DNA from: Steromphala cineraria
Taxonomy: Eukaryota; Mollusca; Gastropoda; Trochida; Trochidae
DNA length: 64,000 nucleotides
Direction of reading: 5' to 3'
Assembly (NCBI GenBank): GCA_916613615.1
Contig: OU744726.1
Coordinates: forward strand, 58,730,987-58,794,986
Position 1 is the stretch's first letter; the number at the start of each line of letters is the position of its first letter. Below the pieces are notes generated by a model. The model had not been told where the DNA came from. It saw only the letters and a program-made list of their open reading frames with translations, and ran no database searches. The position numbers and the translations under genes were made by a program. This document shows positions 22,801 to 33,196 of the stretch, piece by piece.

Positions 22801-25212
22801 TGAGAAGATTCACATGGGCAGAGCTCTTGCTCAGAGTATGCACCCCTCCTCTTCAGGTGTCAAGGCTCTAGCTAATATCACTAATCATAAAGCTGCTGTA
22901 TGTGATGTCAGTAACAGAGAGAGGTCTGTACAACCTGTATCAACCTCAAGCTCATCTGAAAATGCCTTGGATATTTTGCAAGATGTGGACCTAGACAATC
23001 TGTTTTGTGAATTTGACTCAATGTCAAATACTTCTTCACAGGTTCAAATGAATTCTAATGCCTCCATGTTTCAAAATTGTAAAATTGGTACAATTAACTT
23101 GATTGTAAAGAAGTAACTCTCTCATCAACCTGTCATTTGAAGAAAATATCACTTACTTGAGTTGATATATGTGAACAAGTTCATATGAAAGAAAGTGACA
23201 ATTTAACACCTTCTTTTAATTTTGGAGAACATCTCAAATACTGAACTGTGTATTTTTGAAAAATTCAAAGGGTCATTGACCTATTACTTTTCAAATTGTT
23301 GAAACTTGTTGTTGAAGTTAATAAATTTATGAGTTTGAATTAGACTTCTCTGTTATTTTTTTAAAACTTGAAATGGACTTGTTGGTTATGTCATTTGATT
23401 TGTTGAAAATCTGGTATTTTAACACTTGAACTAAAACTTAATACACAGTTTCTAAGTCATAAACTTACAAATATCCGCGTTGAAAATCAATTAATGAAAT
23501 ATAGCTGTGCTTGAGGCTATATAATAATTATATTTGAAGTCTAATAAACAACATTACAATTATTGTCCCTACAGACATTCGTTTTAGAAATGAAAATATT
23601 AAACCATTTGTTTTGCAGTCATTTAATGTAATTTTTCATGAAAATAGCAAAGGATCAATTATTATCAAGAATTAACTCATAATAGTTTCAAAAGATAAGG
23701 TGAAATAATTAAGTTATGTCTGATCGTTGATGAAACGGTCAACGAATTCGATGCAAAGGGAGATAACTCTGAATGTGTGATGTCGTTTTCATTGTTATTA
23801 TTCTATTGAAAAATAGCTAACTTTCTTTTTCTTAAACATCAAATAAAAATCATATCCAATATTTACTTCATATTGTTTCATATGTAAGCGAAAACATGAC
23901 TTCTTTCAAGTCATTCAAACGGAAATACCTAAATATAGGCCCAAGACCGATCTGACATCGCGCACTTGACTCAATTCGTTCTTTTATTTTCGAAATACAT
24001 TGTAACTGAAAGAATGCCGGTAAGATAAAAACGTTGTACAGCGGTCCCGAGGGGTACATGGTGTGATGTACCCTGTGTGTGAGTCTATGTTCCCCGCGGC
24101 TAACGCCTTGGGGAACATAGACTCACACACAGGGTACATCACACCATGTACCCCTCGGGACCGCTGTACAACTTATAGTGTTGCCATGTAGCGTTGACAA
24201 TGACAGGAAATTGTGAAAAACGTACTGCCAAAACGATATCTCCTAGTCATGATGGTTAATATTATTAACAGTAGTATTACAGATAATAAACGAAAAACTT
24301 TCCAAAGGTCTGATGGGATTTTAACCCAGGTCCGAGATCCGCTGAGTTAAGCCGGTCTTATAGTTAACGTATGGAACCAATGATATATGTCATATTCTAA
24401 ATATAGCACGAGTCATTTTCAGTAGCTCTGATTATAAATACATGTTTTCAACGTAAACATTAAGTGACATCGTTACCTCTACCTATTAGTAAACATAAGT
24501 CTTATTTCGATGTCACCATCGTACATACAGAAACATTATTTTTAATTCGCGAGGCGAGCCCAACTTGAAACTAAATCACGTGGGTTATAAAAAAAAGTGG
24601 ATTCTGCGATTATTGAATGCGAAATAAAGCTCTTATCTGGAACAAATGCAGACTCTTCTTCAAATGAAGATGGTTTTGATTGAATCTGTTAACAATTATC
24701 AGCGTCTTGAATAGAAAATATTATTTTTCTTTAAATATGACATTTAAAGCGAAATCATATTCCACAGTTTAATGTGCCAAATATTTTGTATTACCCACAT
24801 GGTGACGTAGTGCATTTTTTGCTACAGCTCTGTTCATTGGTCTTTTGATTTGGATACAACACATGTGATTGGCGCGGCTTTCCTTTGAAAATATCAATTA
24901 TAGTATTAAAGAGAGAATTCAAAAAAGTTTTAGAAAAATCAAAACATAACAGCTTGGTGCCTTTGGGCACCAAGCAATAACCTCCAAATATACACATGAC
25001 ACTTAAGGGTTATGATATACATACCGATATGTTGAGGACCCGCATGGTTCGCCCAGTTCTAAGGCACAGACAGGGCAGCATGTGCATGTGTTTTCAATGA
25101 CGTCACATCCGTCCGGTGTAAAGCAAGGTATAGCAGGACAAGCTATAGGAGGACATTTTCTCCCCAAGCCATACCCAACTACACAGAGAAGAAGCGTAAT
25201 AAGCACTTTCAT
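19829..25212 (-). CDS. Perlustrin-like single IGFBP-N domain secreted peptide (gene C)
   Basis: Exons 25212-25025 and 19949-19829, phase-2 intron of about 5.1 kb; 102 residues. Signal peptide about 1-18, then CPPIAC, TPDGC, NTCTCCPVCALELGEPCG; exon 2 has CRTGLYC, AYKKVPS, FNGVC, ITTCSK. Thirteen cysteines. The intron is swollen by a complete antisense tyrosine recombinase gene (21174-23116) and a perfect 63-bp palindrome (24033-24172). Pairing of these two exons is inferred from order, matching phase and near identity of both exons to gene B. The donor GTGAGA lies 2 nt after the stop. Confidence 0.8.
21174..23116 (+). CDS. Crypton-type tyrosine recombinase gene (KIAA1958/DUF3504-like)
   Basis: Three exons, 21174-21801, 22119-22337 and 22623-23116, with GTAAGT and GTAAGA donors and TTACAG acceptors, give one open frame of 446 residues. 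An N-terminal SAM-like part (IRHGLNRYL near residue 90) precedes a catalytic domain. Candidate active-site residues are all present: Arg in FFRRGAEN (178/179), His301 and Arg304 in NHCIR, His327 in TGHKS and Tyr336 in SYQK. Related domains occur in ZMYM2, QRICH1 and KIAA1958, domesticated from Cryptons. The C-terminal 100 residues are Ser-rich and likely disordered. An AATAAA lies near 23321. Start could be Met1 or Met7, and an upstream exon is possible. It is nested antisense in the gene C intron. Whether it is a mobile element or domesticated is open. Confidence 0.8.
24033..24172. repeat. Perfect 63-bp palindrome P4 in the gene C intron
   Basis: Arms 24033-24095 and 24110-24172 are exact inverted copies around a 14-nt loop (GCGGCTAACGCCTT). 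No mismatch is visible, so it is either very young or kept identical by conversion. A short open frame reading across the left arm is an artefact. Confidence 0.9.
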
Positions 25213-25273
25213 TGCTGTTCGTCAGATGAGCTTAAGATTTCAGTAGTGAGAATGAAATTCTAAAACAATTGCA

Positions 25274-25279
25274 TTTATA
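25274..25279 (-). promoter_or_regulatory. TATA box of gene C
   Basis: TATAAA on the minus strand about 62 bp upstream of the gene C start, in the promoter block shared with A and B. Confidence 0.5.
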
Positions 25280-25625
25280 TCTAAATAAATGTCAAGATGT
25301 CATAATGTCAAAATATGACATTTTGATAGACCTGAATAATAAGTATATGGAATAATAGAGAAAAGCAATTATCATAATTACGGATAATATTCATAATGGA
25401 TTTTGTTCTCATATATGTCATTCAAGCCCGATGTTTCTGTGTAACATAATCTTTTTAATAAGGATTAAAATATAAACGTTCTACTGTTTAGAGTATATTT
25501 TTCTTATGTTGACAAATGTTTTATTACATGCTGTGATCATTCTGTCTATCTATTAAGGTTTATGTTGAATGAAGTGACCTTAAGCCCATTTAAAAGGTCT
25601 TTGTTAAGCACAATAACCATCCTAA

Positions 25626-25983
25626 CATTCTCTCCCCACAGAGGCAGATCAAGTCACGAAATGTTGATACAGCCTCTGTTCTATTACGCCAAAATACGTG
25701 GGTTCCGGCAGTTTCCCCTGGCGGAAAAAAAATGCATCACAAACCATTTGAATTTCTTTATCGAATGACAAGGCTTCTTGCATGGAAAGGGTGGTTCATA
25801 TCACAATGCCTTTACCATGATTCAGTAGCCAAAATGGTGATTTAAGAACAGCGTTGCTGATTGCACAACAAACTTAATTGCCTCCCGTCAGACATCTCCC
25901 AATCTTTCCCACAAAATCGGCGTAATATAACAGAGGCTGTATCAACATTTTATGACTTGGTCTGCCTCTGTAGGGAGAGAATG
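25626..25983. mobile_element. MITE with CATTCTCTCC termini
   Basis: Inverted ends of about 65 bp share GCCTCTGTTCTATTACGCC-type sequence and GTTGATACAGCCTCTG. An inverted, one-ended copy lies at 35435-35712. No coding capacity; the target duplication is not clear. Confidence 0.7.
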
Positions 25984-28224
25984 TCATTCTAACTGATTGA
26001 TTCATGTATTTTGACCCTAATAAAGCTTTGATTTTGCACTTCTCAATTGAATTTGTAAAAAAATATGTTTGAAAAAATTTAACAGTTTTTCATTTTCAAT
26101 TTAGACGATTATAAAATATCCTTTCAGCTATAACATGACAGCAATTTAGTTTTTATGACACATACGGTTTTCTATTCTAAAGGGTTGTTATGAAATCTTT
26201 AAGAAACTCAGTAACATGTTTAGTGATCATTTGAATTTGAACCATTACGTTAAATGAAAGTTTCCCCATTTACAAAAATACATAGCCAATAACGTAATTT
26301 TTTCATACACTAAGGACCTAGTGTTTTCGTCGTTTAAGAAATTGGTAATATACAAACTCAAACAAAAATTAAAAGTAGTTGATAAGAGAAAGCAATGTGT
26401 AATTTGCCACCAAATTATCTACGTTCTCATACAAGTAGTCGTTTGTCCATAAAATTTTATATTTTATAAGAAATCTTCTAGAATCAGTGGTTAAATTTTG
26501 TAAGCTAAAGTGTCATTTAAACATGCGCACGTTCAGACAAACAAAAATTTTGATCTAAAGAAATCTTGAGTGAGTCCTCGGTTTGGCCTTAGGCGGACCT
26601 TTCGGACAAAGTTTCCCTGCCGTTATGCGACACATCTCATAACTTGTGCTAGTAACTATTACATGTCACTTCCCAGTTCAATACCAAGCTATTGTGAGCC
26701 AAAACCATTGAACAATTAGTAGAGATCTCTGTATAGTTTCAACACTACTTGATGACCTTTATATAACTATTTCTGTTCCTGACAAGTTATTGACGTTAAT
26801 ATTGGAACTATTTATGTGTCGAAACCTGGGCGATTTCAGAATCTCCAAGAAAGCTAACTTGCTAGAATATTTCATTTGGGGTAATTAAGATAATGATAGA
26901 TTATATAATATATATAAGACTACAATTACTATTGCAATAGAAAACATGCTCATTAGTAAAGACAGGAAGTGCGGGATCGTCAAGGAATTCTTTCCTTGGT
27001 GCATTCGCCATTTCGCCATTGCATTCAAAAAGGCCTCTCACTATTCATGCTATCCTTTATATCTGTCCTTTCCCTAAATTGTTTGATCCCCTATCTCTGT
27101 GACCGGTCCACGCTCTCTTGAATTGGAACACGCACTTGCTAAATAGCTGAAGTACTGCTGTCTTCACGTTAACCCCAACTCACTCATCCCAGGTGGGGTA
27201 TTCATCAAACTTAAATATCAAGTTCTCTAAACAATAGTCTTCAAAATAACCTTTAAGAGGTTCTGTTAAAAGGGTTGGCCTGCGGACGATACTATCGGAT
27301 TCATCTTCCGTTCAGCTTTCATTTCTCAGGTTTAACAATCATAGGCATATCCGTGATTTATCAATTACGTAAATTTTTTTTTACTAAAAAAGGTAGGTAT
27401 ATTATGATAAATGACAGATATTTCTAATGATGAAGTTCAATGCCTTGCTAGGGATATGCATAGAAGCGTTGCGCATGTTATTAGGGGAAATGACGTGTGT
27501 GATTTACTGACCGTACATTACAGTCAATATAAACACAGACTATATAAATTTGCAATGCCGACAGATTCGTACCCTCAACATATTTTAAAGTCAATGCATT
27601 GTTCAGCGATCATCAATCAGTTAAGGATAAAGGATTCCGCCACAGGGACTATAAGACAAGATATGACATCGCATAAGAGTAGCGTTCGAAAGATATACGT
27701 GCTAATACACAATACTCTTTTGAAACAAAGACTATAGTCATTAATGTATTTCTTTCGTTATTTCTATCCTTGTAAATACCGAAACTGTTTTACCGTTCGA
27801 CTAAATAAGGTTGTATAAGAATTGATCAACTTTCAAACTATATTGGTTAAATCTAGCAATTCTAAATAAGGTTTCAGTGACATTCTCAGTTTAAGTTGTG
27901 ATTCAAATTTTGAAAGTTTAATCCAAATTTCAGTTTACATTTTAAAACATGTTGTTAACAGTTGCCGGTTTGTAACTGCCCTTATTACAGCGTTCAACTT
28001 TGATTTGATCACGTCAAAATGAAAACATAAAAACTACAGTGCAAACTGTATCTTGAAATAATCAGTACAGATAGTGAGTTCATTGTGAGGGGGAATGAAC
28101 GTGTGATATAAGCGTTTGAATTCCATGATAATTTGGAACCTTAATATTGTGATATATGCCATTTCGATGAGCCGTGCACTAAGTTTAGAGAAGAACAAAC
28201 GCGATACTAAAAGCCTTGGATCCA
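25984..28224. other. Intergenic DNA before gene D, with one unexplained open frame
   Basis: It shares blocks with the A-B and B-C intergenic regions (for example near 27225-27330). A 108-codon open frame at 27411-27737 on the plus strand matches a disrupted copy near 17546-17780. It resembles no family I know, has no signal peptide, and its partner is broken, so coding status is doubtful. Confidence 0.4.
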
Positions 28225-28357
28225 TTTATTGAGTTAATATTGACGTTGAAGTTGACGTTAAAGTTGACGTTGAAGTTGCATTTGACGTTGCATTTGACGT
28301 TGACGTTGTAGTTGATATTTTACGTTGCCTGTCAATTTCATTTCATCAAAGAATTCC
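28225..28357 (-). other. Predicted 3'-UTR exon of gene D with hexamer repeat
   Basis: Acceptor TTTTTTTTACAG precedes GGAATTC at 28357 and an AATAAA lies at 28225-28230 (complement). In between is an imperfect (TTGACG/TTGAAG)n array, 28240-28315. By analogy with A-C this would be the terminal exon of gene D, whose donor GTGGGT lies 12 nt past the stop. Confidence 0.4.
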
Positions 28358-28744
28358 CTGTAAAAAAAATAACATGAATAAAATTAAAGCTCAAGAGTTC
28401 CTATTTCTTTACCACATAAGGTACAAAGATTATCCTGACAATACCTATTTTACATAGAAATGATCTTGTTGAGATTATTCTGTGAATAAATTTGAATTGG
28501 AAATTTCTTGCTTTGTTCTCTATTGTAGTAGCATTTATGAGTGCAAAACAGTCCGAAATATAGATATCAGTTAAGTTGATATCTCCAGTGTACTTTATTA
28601 ATGTCATATGAAGGAGGCCGAGGAGGTATCTGAGCTATGCTCACGTTTGTCTTGTTTATGCCAGTGTCGCCAAAAACAAAAGTAAGATACCCCTGCCATA
28701 GGACAAGTTTTTAAAGACTAATTTAAACCCACCGTTTATCACAT

Positions 28745-29543
28745 CTACTTTGTGCACGTGGTAATCTGAGTACAGACACCTTTGAAGAAGATAAACCATG
28801 GAAGATCCTTGTAAGCTACCAGTTTTCCCTTCTCCTCCTTTGCACACCATAAGTCGCTTCTACATCTGCAATTGTTACAGGAAAACATTGAATAAAAATC
28901 ATGATGTTAGTTCGTTTAGATTGATGTCCTAACTTTTAGCTAAACCCGTCCTCATAGTATTATAATTTATACCTTTATACTCGGACGAACTCGGTACTCT
29001 ATTCTATATTGTCACATAAAAATCGTTTGCTAACATTTCCACAGGAGAAACGATGTCAACCATGCATATAAAATGCTCAATCCCCCCCAAAACGGAAAAG
29101 AGCATAAGAATTATGTAATAATCTGCGTTTAATACAAAAAACACGCATAATCAAGATCTTATATAATATGGTTTGCATGCATCAATATTAATGTTCAGAT
29201 ATTGACGTAGGGAGCGGGTTTTCTAAGTTGTATAACTTGTACCCAATCCTTTTCTGATGAATAAAATATGTTTAAAACAATATTGACGTAAGAAGCTAGC
29301 TGCTTCAGAGCATCGTGTAATACTTTTTAAGAAATAGTACAATAATACATACGGTTGTGTTAGTGACCCACAAGCCTGACCGAGTTCCAGGGCACAGACA
29401 GGGCAGCACCCACAGGGTTTAAACACCTTCTCACATGGGTACCCCAGGGGTTTCAGGCAGGGTGTAAGAGGACAGCCGGCACAGCTGAGCCCCCTGCAGT
29501 ACCCCACAAAACATAGGACGAGAAGTGTTACTATCACCTTCAT
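28745..29543 (-). CDS. Perlustrin-like single IGFBP-N domain secreted peptide (gene D)
   Basis: Exons 29543-29353 and 28865-28745, phase-2 intron of only 487 bp; 103 residues. Signal peptide about 1-18. Exon 1 contains CAGCPLTPC and KPCGCCPVCALELGQACG, the most canonical IGFBP-N core in the window. Exon 2 contains CRSDLWC, AYKDLPW, FKGVC and ends ITTCTK. Of the six genes it looks most like abalone perlustrin as I remember it. It has 13 cysteines. A strong TATAAAAG lies 42 bp upstream. It is the only member with a short intron free of inserted elements. Confidence 0.88.
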
Positions 29544-29584
29544 AGTGGAAGTTTTAACTGAGAATGAGAATTAACTATGGTGTC

Positions 29585-29592
29585 CTTTTATA
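29585..29592 (-). promoter_or_regulatory. TATA box of gene D
   Basis: TATAAAAG on the minus strand, 42 bp upstream of the start codon: consensus and well placed for a short 5' UTR. Confidence 0.6.
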
Positions 29593-31716
29593 GATGAGCA
29601 GAATGATTGCATTTGGATGAGGCCTAATGAATACATGTATTAGAAGATGAATATTATGATTTGGTTCCGTGATTTGATTGAATGAATTAATCAATTTCCT
29701 TGTTTAATTATTCTTTGCGTAACTATTTTGGAAACAACTGTTCTAAATTCTCCTACAACACAGTTTTATCATTTTTATCAAAGATTAATTATCATATGTT
29801 GGTTTGTTAATTATTTTGCCCCAATGATTATTTTCTTTTTGGGCTTGATCGCTATATCGACTTCGTGACGATCACACACGATGTGTTCAATTTGATTCCA
29901 GTATTGATTATTGAAATCTAGGAACTATGGCGATTCTTCCGAAATTTGTATCCGTGTACAGTTTTTGTCAATTTTCTAAGTGACGATTTTTATGTAGTGT
30001 TTTTCTAAGTGTTGATTGATTATGAGCATTTGTTTGACCTTTATGTCACGTGACTTTGCAGGAAATCTGAAGTCCATGATTCTAACCTTTTTGCATTTCT
30101 TTCCAAAATACATGTACATTTGTTTACTTGTTTGAAACCACAAACTTTTGGATTAAGCGGTCTTTATGCGCTGTGTCTGTGAAAATTCATATAAAAAGTT
30201 TTGATGATTTCAGTTTCAAAAATGAAAACTTTCTTGTGCCGATGAGTTCTAGAGGAGTTCATTAAGTACAAATCATTGAACCCATCTGTATCCCTTGGCC
30301 CAGTTGGGTCCATGATAAAAATTGACAATGCTTTGTAAAAATATTTTACGGCTAAGAGATACCGAATGAACCTAAATCTATATTAAAATTCATACTTTAT
30401 GTAATATTTGCATCTTTAATTGCAGAATTAGCGATTTATTGATATAGTTTTTAAATGAAAATGTAAATGACACAGTGTCAGGAAATCACTGTGATGTTGA
30501 CAGATGAATATTTTGTTATTTAAATTCATTCTCAAATTTTCGATTTCCGTCAATTAAATTAAACTCTTAAAATATGATCATAAAATAGAATTTATAAATA
30601 TTTATACTATCATCAATAAAAGGTTTATGAATGTTTGTACCTTGATTGTCATAATTTCAAGTACGCTATATTTTGTCTATTCCGTTTAAAATGTACTTTT
30701 ATAAAGTCTGTCATTCCTGCTCGTTTGTTGAACTTGAAAAGAAAGCTTGTGTGAATGGACGCTATACAAATCATCCGGTTGTTACTGTAGAAAACAACTT
30801 GTTGAGAGTTAATTGATAGATGCGGAGAGGACATTTTTAAGTGTAATATTTTAATGAAATATTTTCGAAATCATTTTGAAAGAAGATTTCTATGAGTAAA
30901 TAATTCCATCAATTCTGTATTCTTTCCAAAGTTTGTCAAATATCGCCAGATCGTGATGGTCTGTGGATCCCTTCTAAGCTATGAGATAATATTTTGGTAA
31001 GGCAACGCACGACATGTACGTTATATTACCTTAAACAATACCTTATGGATAGTTTTACTTCCATGTTTACACATATATACATATATGATATACATAACAA
31101 AATGAAAGAATTTGCCGATGAGTTTAGAATGTATTTTCAAACTCTAAATTGAATTTTTTCAAAAGTTATTCATATTATGACAAGAATAATTAACATACTT
31201 ATTATACTGTTTAGCATAGTGTTAAAATACCATTTTAATAAGATGAAGTAGGAAGGTACTATGTTTATTGAAATACATATTCTTCTCCAAAATTTCACTT
31301 TTTGCTAGCACAATCGTGTTAAAACATCTATCTTATAAAAAAAGAGGAATTTTTCAGAAGCAAAATTGTCTGATACATGTAAGATTTGTATTGTAAAGCC
31401 AACCACAAGGATTATGGCAGACCTACAATCTTTTTTGACCCCCTCTCGCTCACCCTAACAAGTTACTTAGTCTCGTAAAGAGGGCGGACCTTTAACTCGC
31501 TTCCTCGTCGACTGTACGTGACATATCATCATCTGAGTGGTAGCATTTCCGTCACAACATAGATACAAGACAAGCATCAACAAACCTGTATAATCATGTA
31601 GGCTTGCAATTTGTTGTACTTTCGTAAAATTAGTTCAAATACTTTCGATATGCTCTTGAAATAAAACAATTTTCAAAAGTTAGCATCGCTGTCTGTGAAG
31701 TTTTCAACTTGAAGAA
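29593..31716. other. Intergenic space between divergent genes D and E
   Basis: AT-rich, no exon or RNA gene recognised. It separates the minus-strand cluster from plus-strand gene E, so distal control sequences may lie here, but I see no specific motif. Confidence 0.4.
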
Positions 31717-31720
31717 TTAA

Positions 31721-31815
31721 AGGGGCAGTAGCACGTTTTTAGAGGAAAAATAAAGTGGTGTCAGGAATATGAAAATAAATTGTTCGATTTGAAGGCAATG
31801 TATTAAAACTAAGGC
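31721..31815 (+). mobile_element. One-ended copy of the TTAA MITE
   Basis: Begins after TTAA with AGGGGCAGTAGCACGTTTT and continues with the same subterminal sequence as 37421-37598 (GGTGTCAGGAATATGAAAAT). No right terminus found. Confidence 0.6.
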
Positions 31816-32314
31816 TCACAGCAATATTTCATAAACAAATATACACACAGACGATACATTTTTAAAAAGCAAATACAGATTCGCACTGGAGTGATATATT
31901 ATATCATATACGTTTTGTGTCCGTTTAGAGGTAAATAATTTACTTTGAAAGATTGTGGTTTCGGCAGCATTGATTGTTTAGCGATGCTTACATCAGTGTA
32001 AGAAGTCCGTATAATTACAGATAAACCTTAAAATAAAGAATGTTCATCCTTTGATTTACGTTAAGAATAAGTTATCTTAAAAATGGCACCAATTGCCAGT
32101 TAAGCCGTTTTCAACAATCACTACATTTCCCGTTTTATTTACACTCATTTTATGTCGATTAGTATCTCGCTAAACTGTTTCAATATTGAATGAAGAATGG
32201 TTGAACAAATTCGAAATAATTAATTAGTTTGAAAGAAAGCTAAAGTTACTGTGTAGGTCCTCATATACTCGAAAACAGCCAGTTTGAAATCAAAATATTA
32301 CTACAGTACTTTAA

Positions 32315-32670
32315 AGGGGCAGTAGCACGTTTTTTCATAATTTTATATTTTGAAATTTTCACTGATAATAGTAAGTTAATGCTAAATGTATTATTTTGAC
32401 AGTGTCAAAAATCTCATTTCAGAAGCCAATCATCCATAGTCAGAGGACAAAGTATGAGGCTTCACATAAAATCCATTGGCGGCCATTTTTTTGTGAACAC
32501 CTTTAATTCATTTTTGTAAGAAAAATGAATCTCATGGCTGAACTTTACGTTATATATTTGAAATATTACTGCTTCATTTAGTTTGAATACATTGTCTTTC
32601 AATTGGAACTATTTATTTTCATTTTCCTGACATCACCTTATATTCCCCCTAAAAACGTGCTACTGCCCCT
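32315..32670. mobile_element. TTAA-flanked MITE, copy 1 of a back-to-back pair
   Basis: Termini AGGGGCAGTAGCACGTTTT and its inverse, flanked by TTAA at 32311-32314 and 32671-32674. The second TTAA is also the left flank of the next copy. TTAA targeting is typical of piggyBac and Kolobok elements. Confidence 0.8.
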
Positions 32671-32674
32671 TTAA

Positions 32675-32972
32675 AGGGGCAGTAGCACGTTTATAGGGAG
32701 AATATACAGTGATGTCAGGAAAATGAAAATGGAGCACTAATAATTAAATATATAACGTAAAGTTAAGCCATGCGATTCCTTTTTCTTACACAAAATGAAT
32801 TAAAGGTGTTCACAAAAATTCGCCGCCATGAATTTTACGTGAATCTTCATACTCTGACCATGGATAATTGGCTTGTGTAATGACACTGTCAAAACAATAC
32901 ATTTAACATTGATTACAATTATCAGTGAAAATTGTTAAATATAAAATTATCAAAAAACGTGCTACTGCCCCT
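32675..32972. mobile_element. TTAA-flanked MITE, copy 2 of a back-to-back pair
   Basis: Same termini as its neighbour; flanked by TTAA at 32671-32674 and 32973-32976. The interior is a shorter relative of copy 1 in inverse orientation. It probably inserted into the TTAA bordering the other copy. Confidence 0.8.
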
Positions 32973-33155
32973 TTAAACAGACTTACATTGACAACATACC
33001 ATTGTCAAATTTCATATAAGTTGTAAACAACGTTGTAACACTGACTAAGCATTTTCCACAACCATTTACTGATTTCCTGATAAGGTCGGAAAGGCTTAAA
33101 CACATTCAACAACAAAACACCGCCCCAAACACGGAAAAGCCTCATGTCCAGTCTG

Positions 33156-33162
33156 TATATAA
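33156..33162 (+). promoter_or_regulatory. TATA box of gene E
   Basis: TATATAA, 35-41 bp upstream of the chosen start at 33197. This implies a very short 5' UTR, if the TSS is at the usual distance. Confidence 0.45.
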
Positions 33163-33196
33163 CGTGAAAAACCGCTCATTTCACCACATCGCCACC

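Noticed and set aside
24307..24370. tRNA-like sequence after palindrome P4
   Set aside because: A B-box-like GGGTTAAAATCC is present on the minus strand, but the A box is only about 26 nt away; too short to support.
27411..27737. 108-codon plus-strand open frame as a gene
   Set aside because: No recognisable motif or splice context, and the duplicated copy near 17546-17780 is broken by indels. Kept only as a note.
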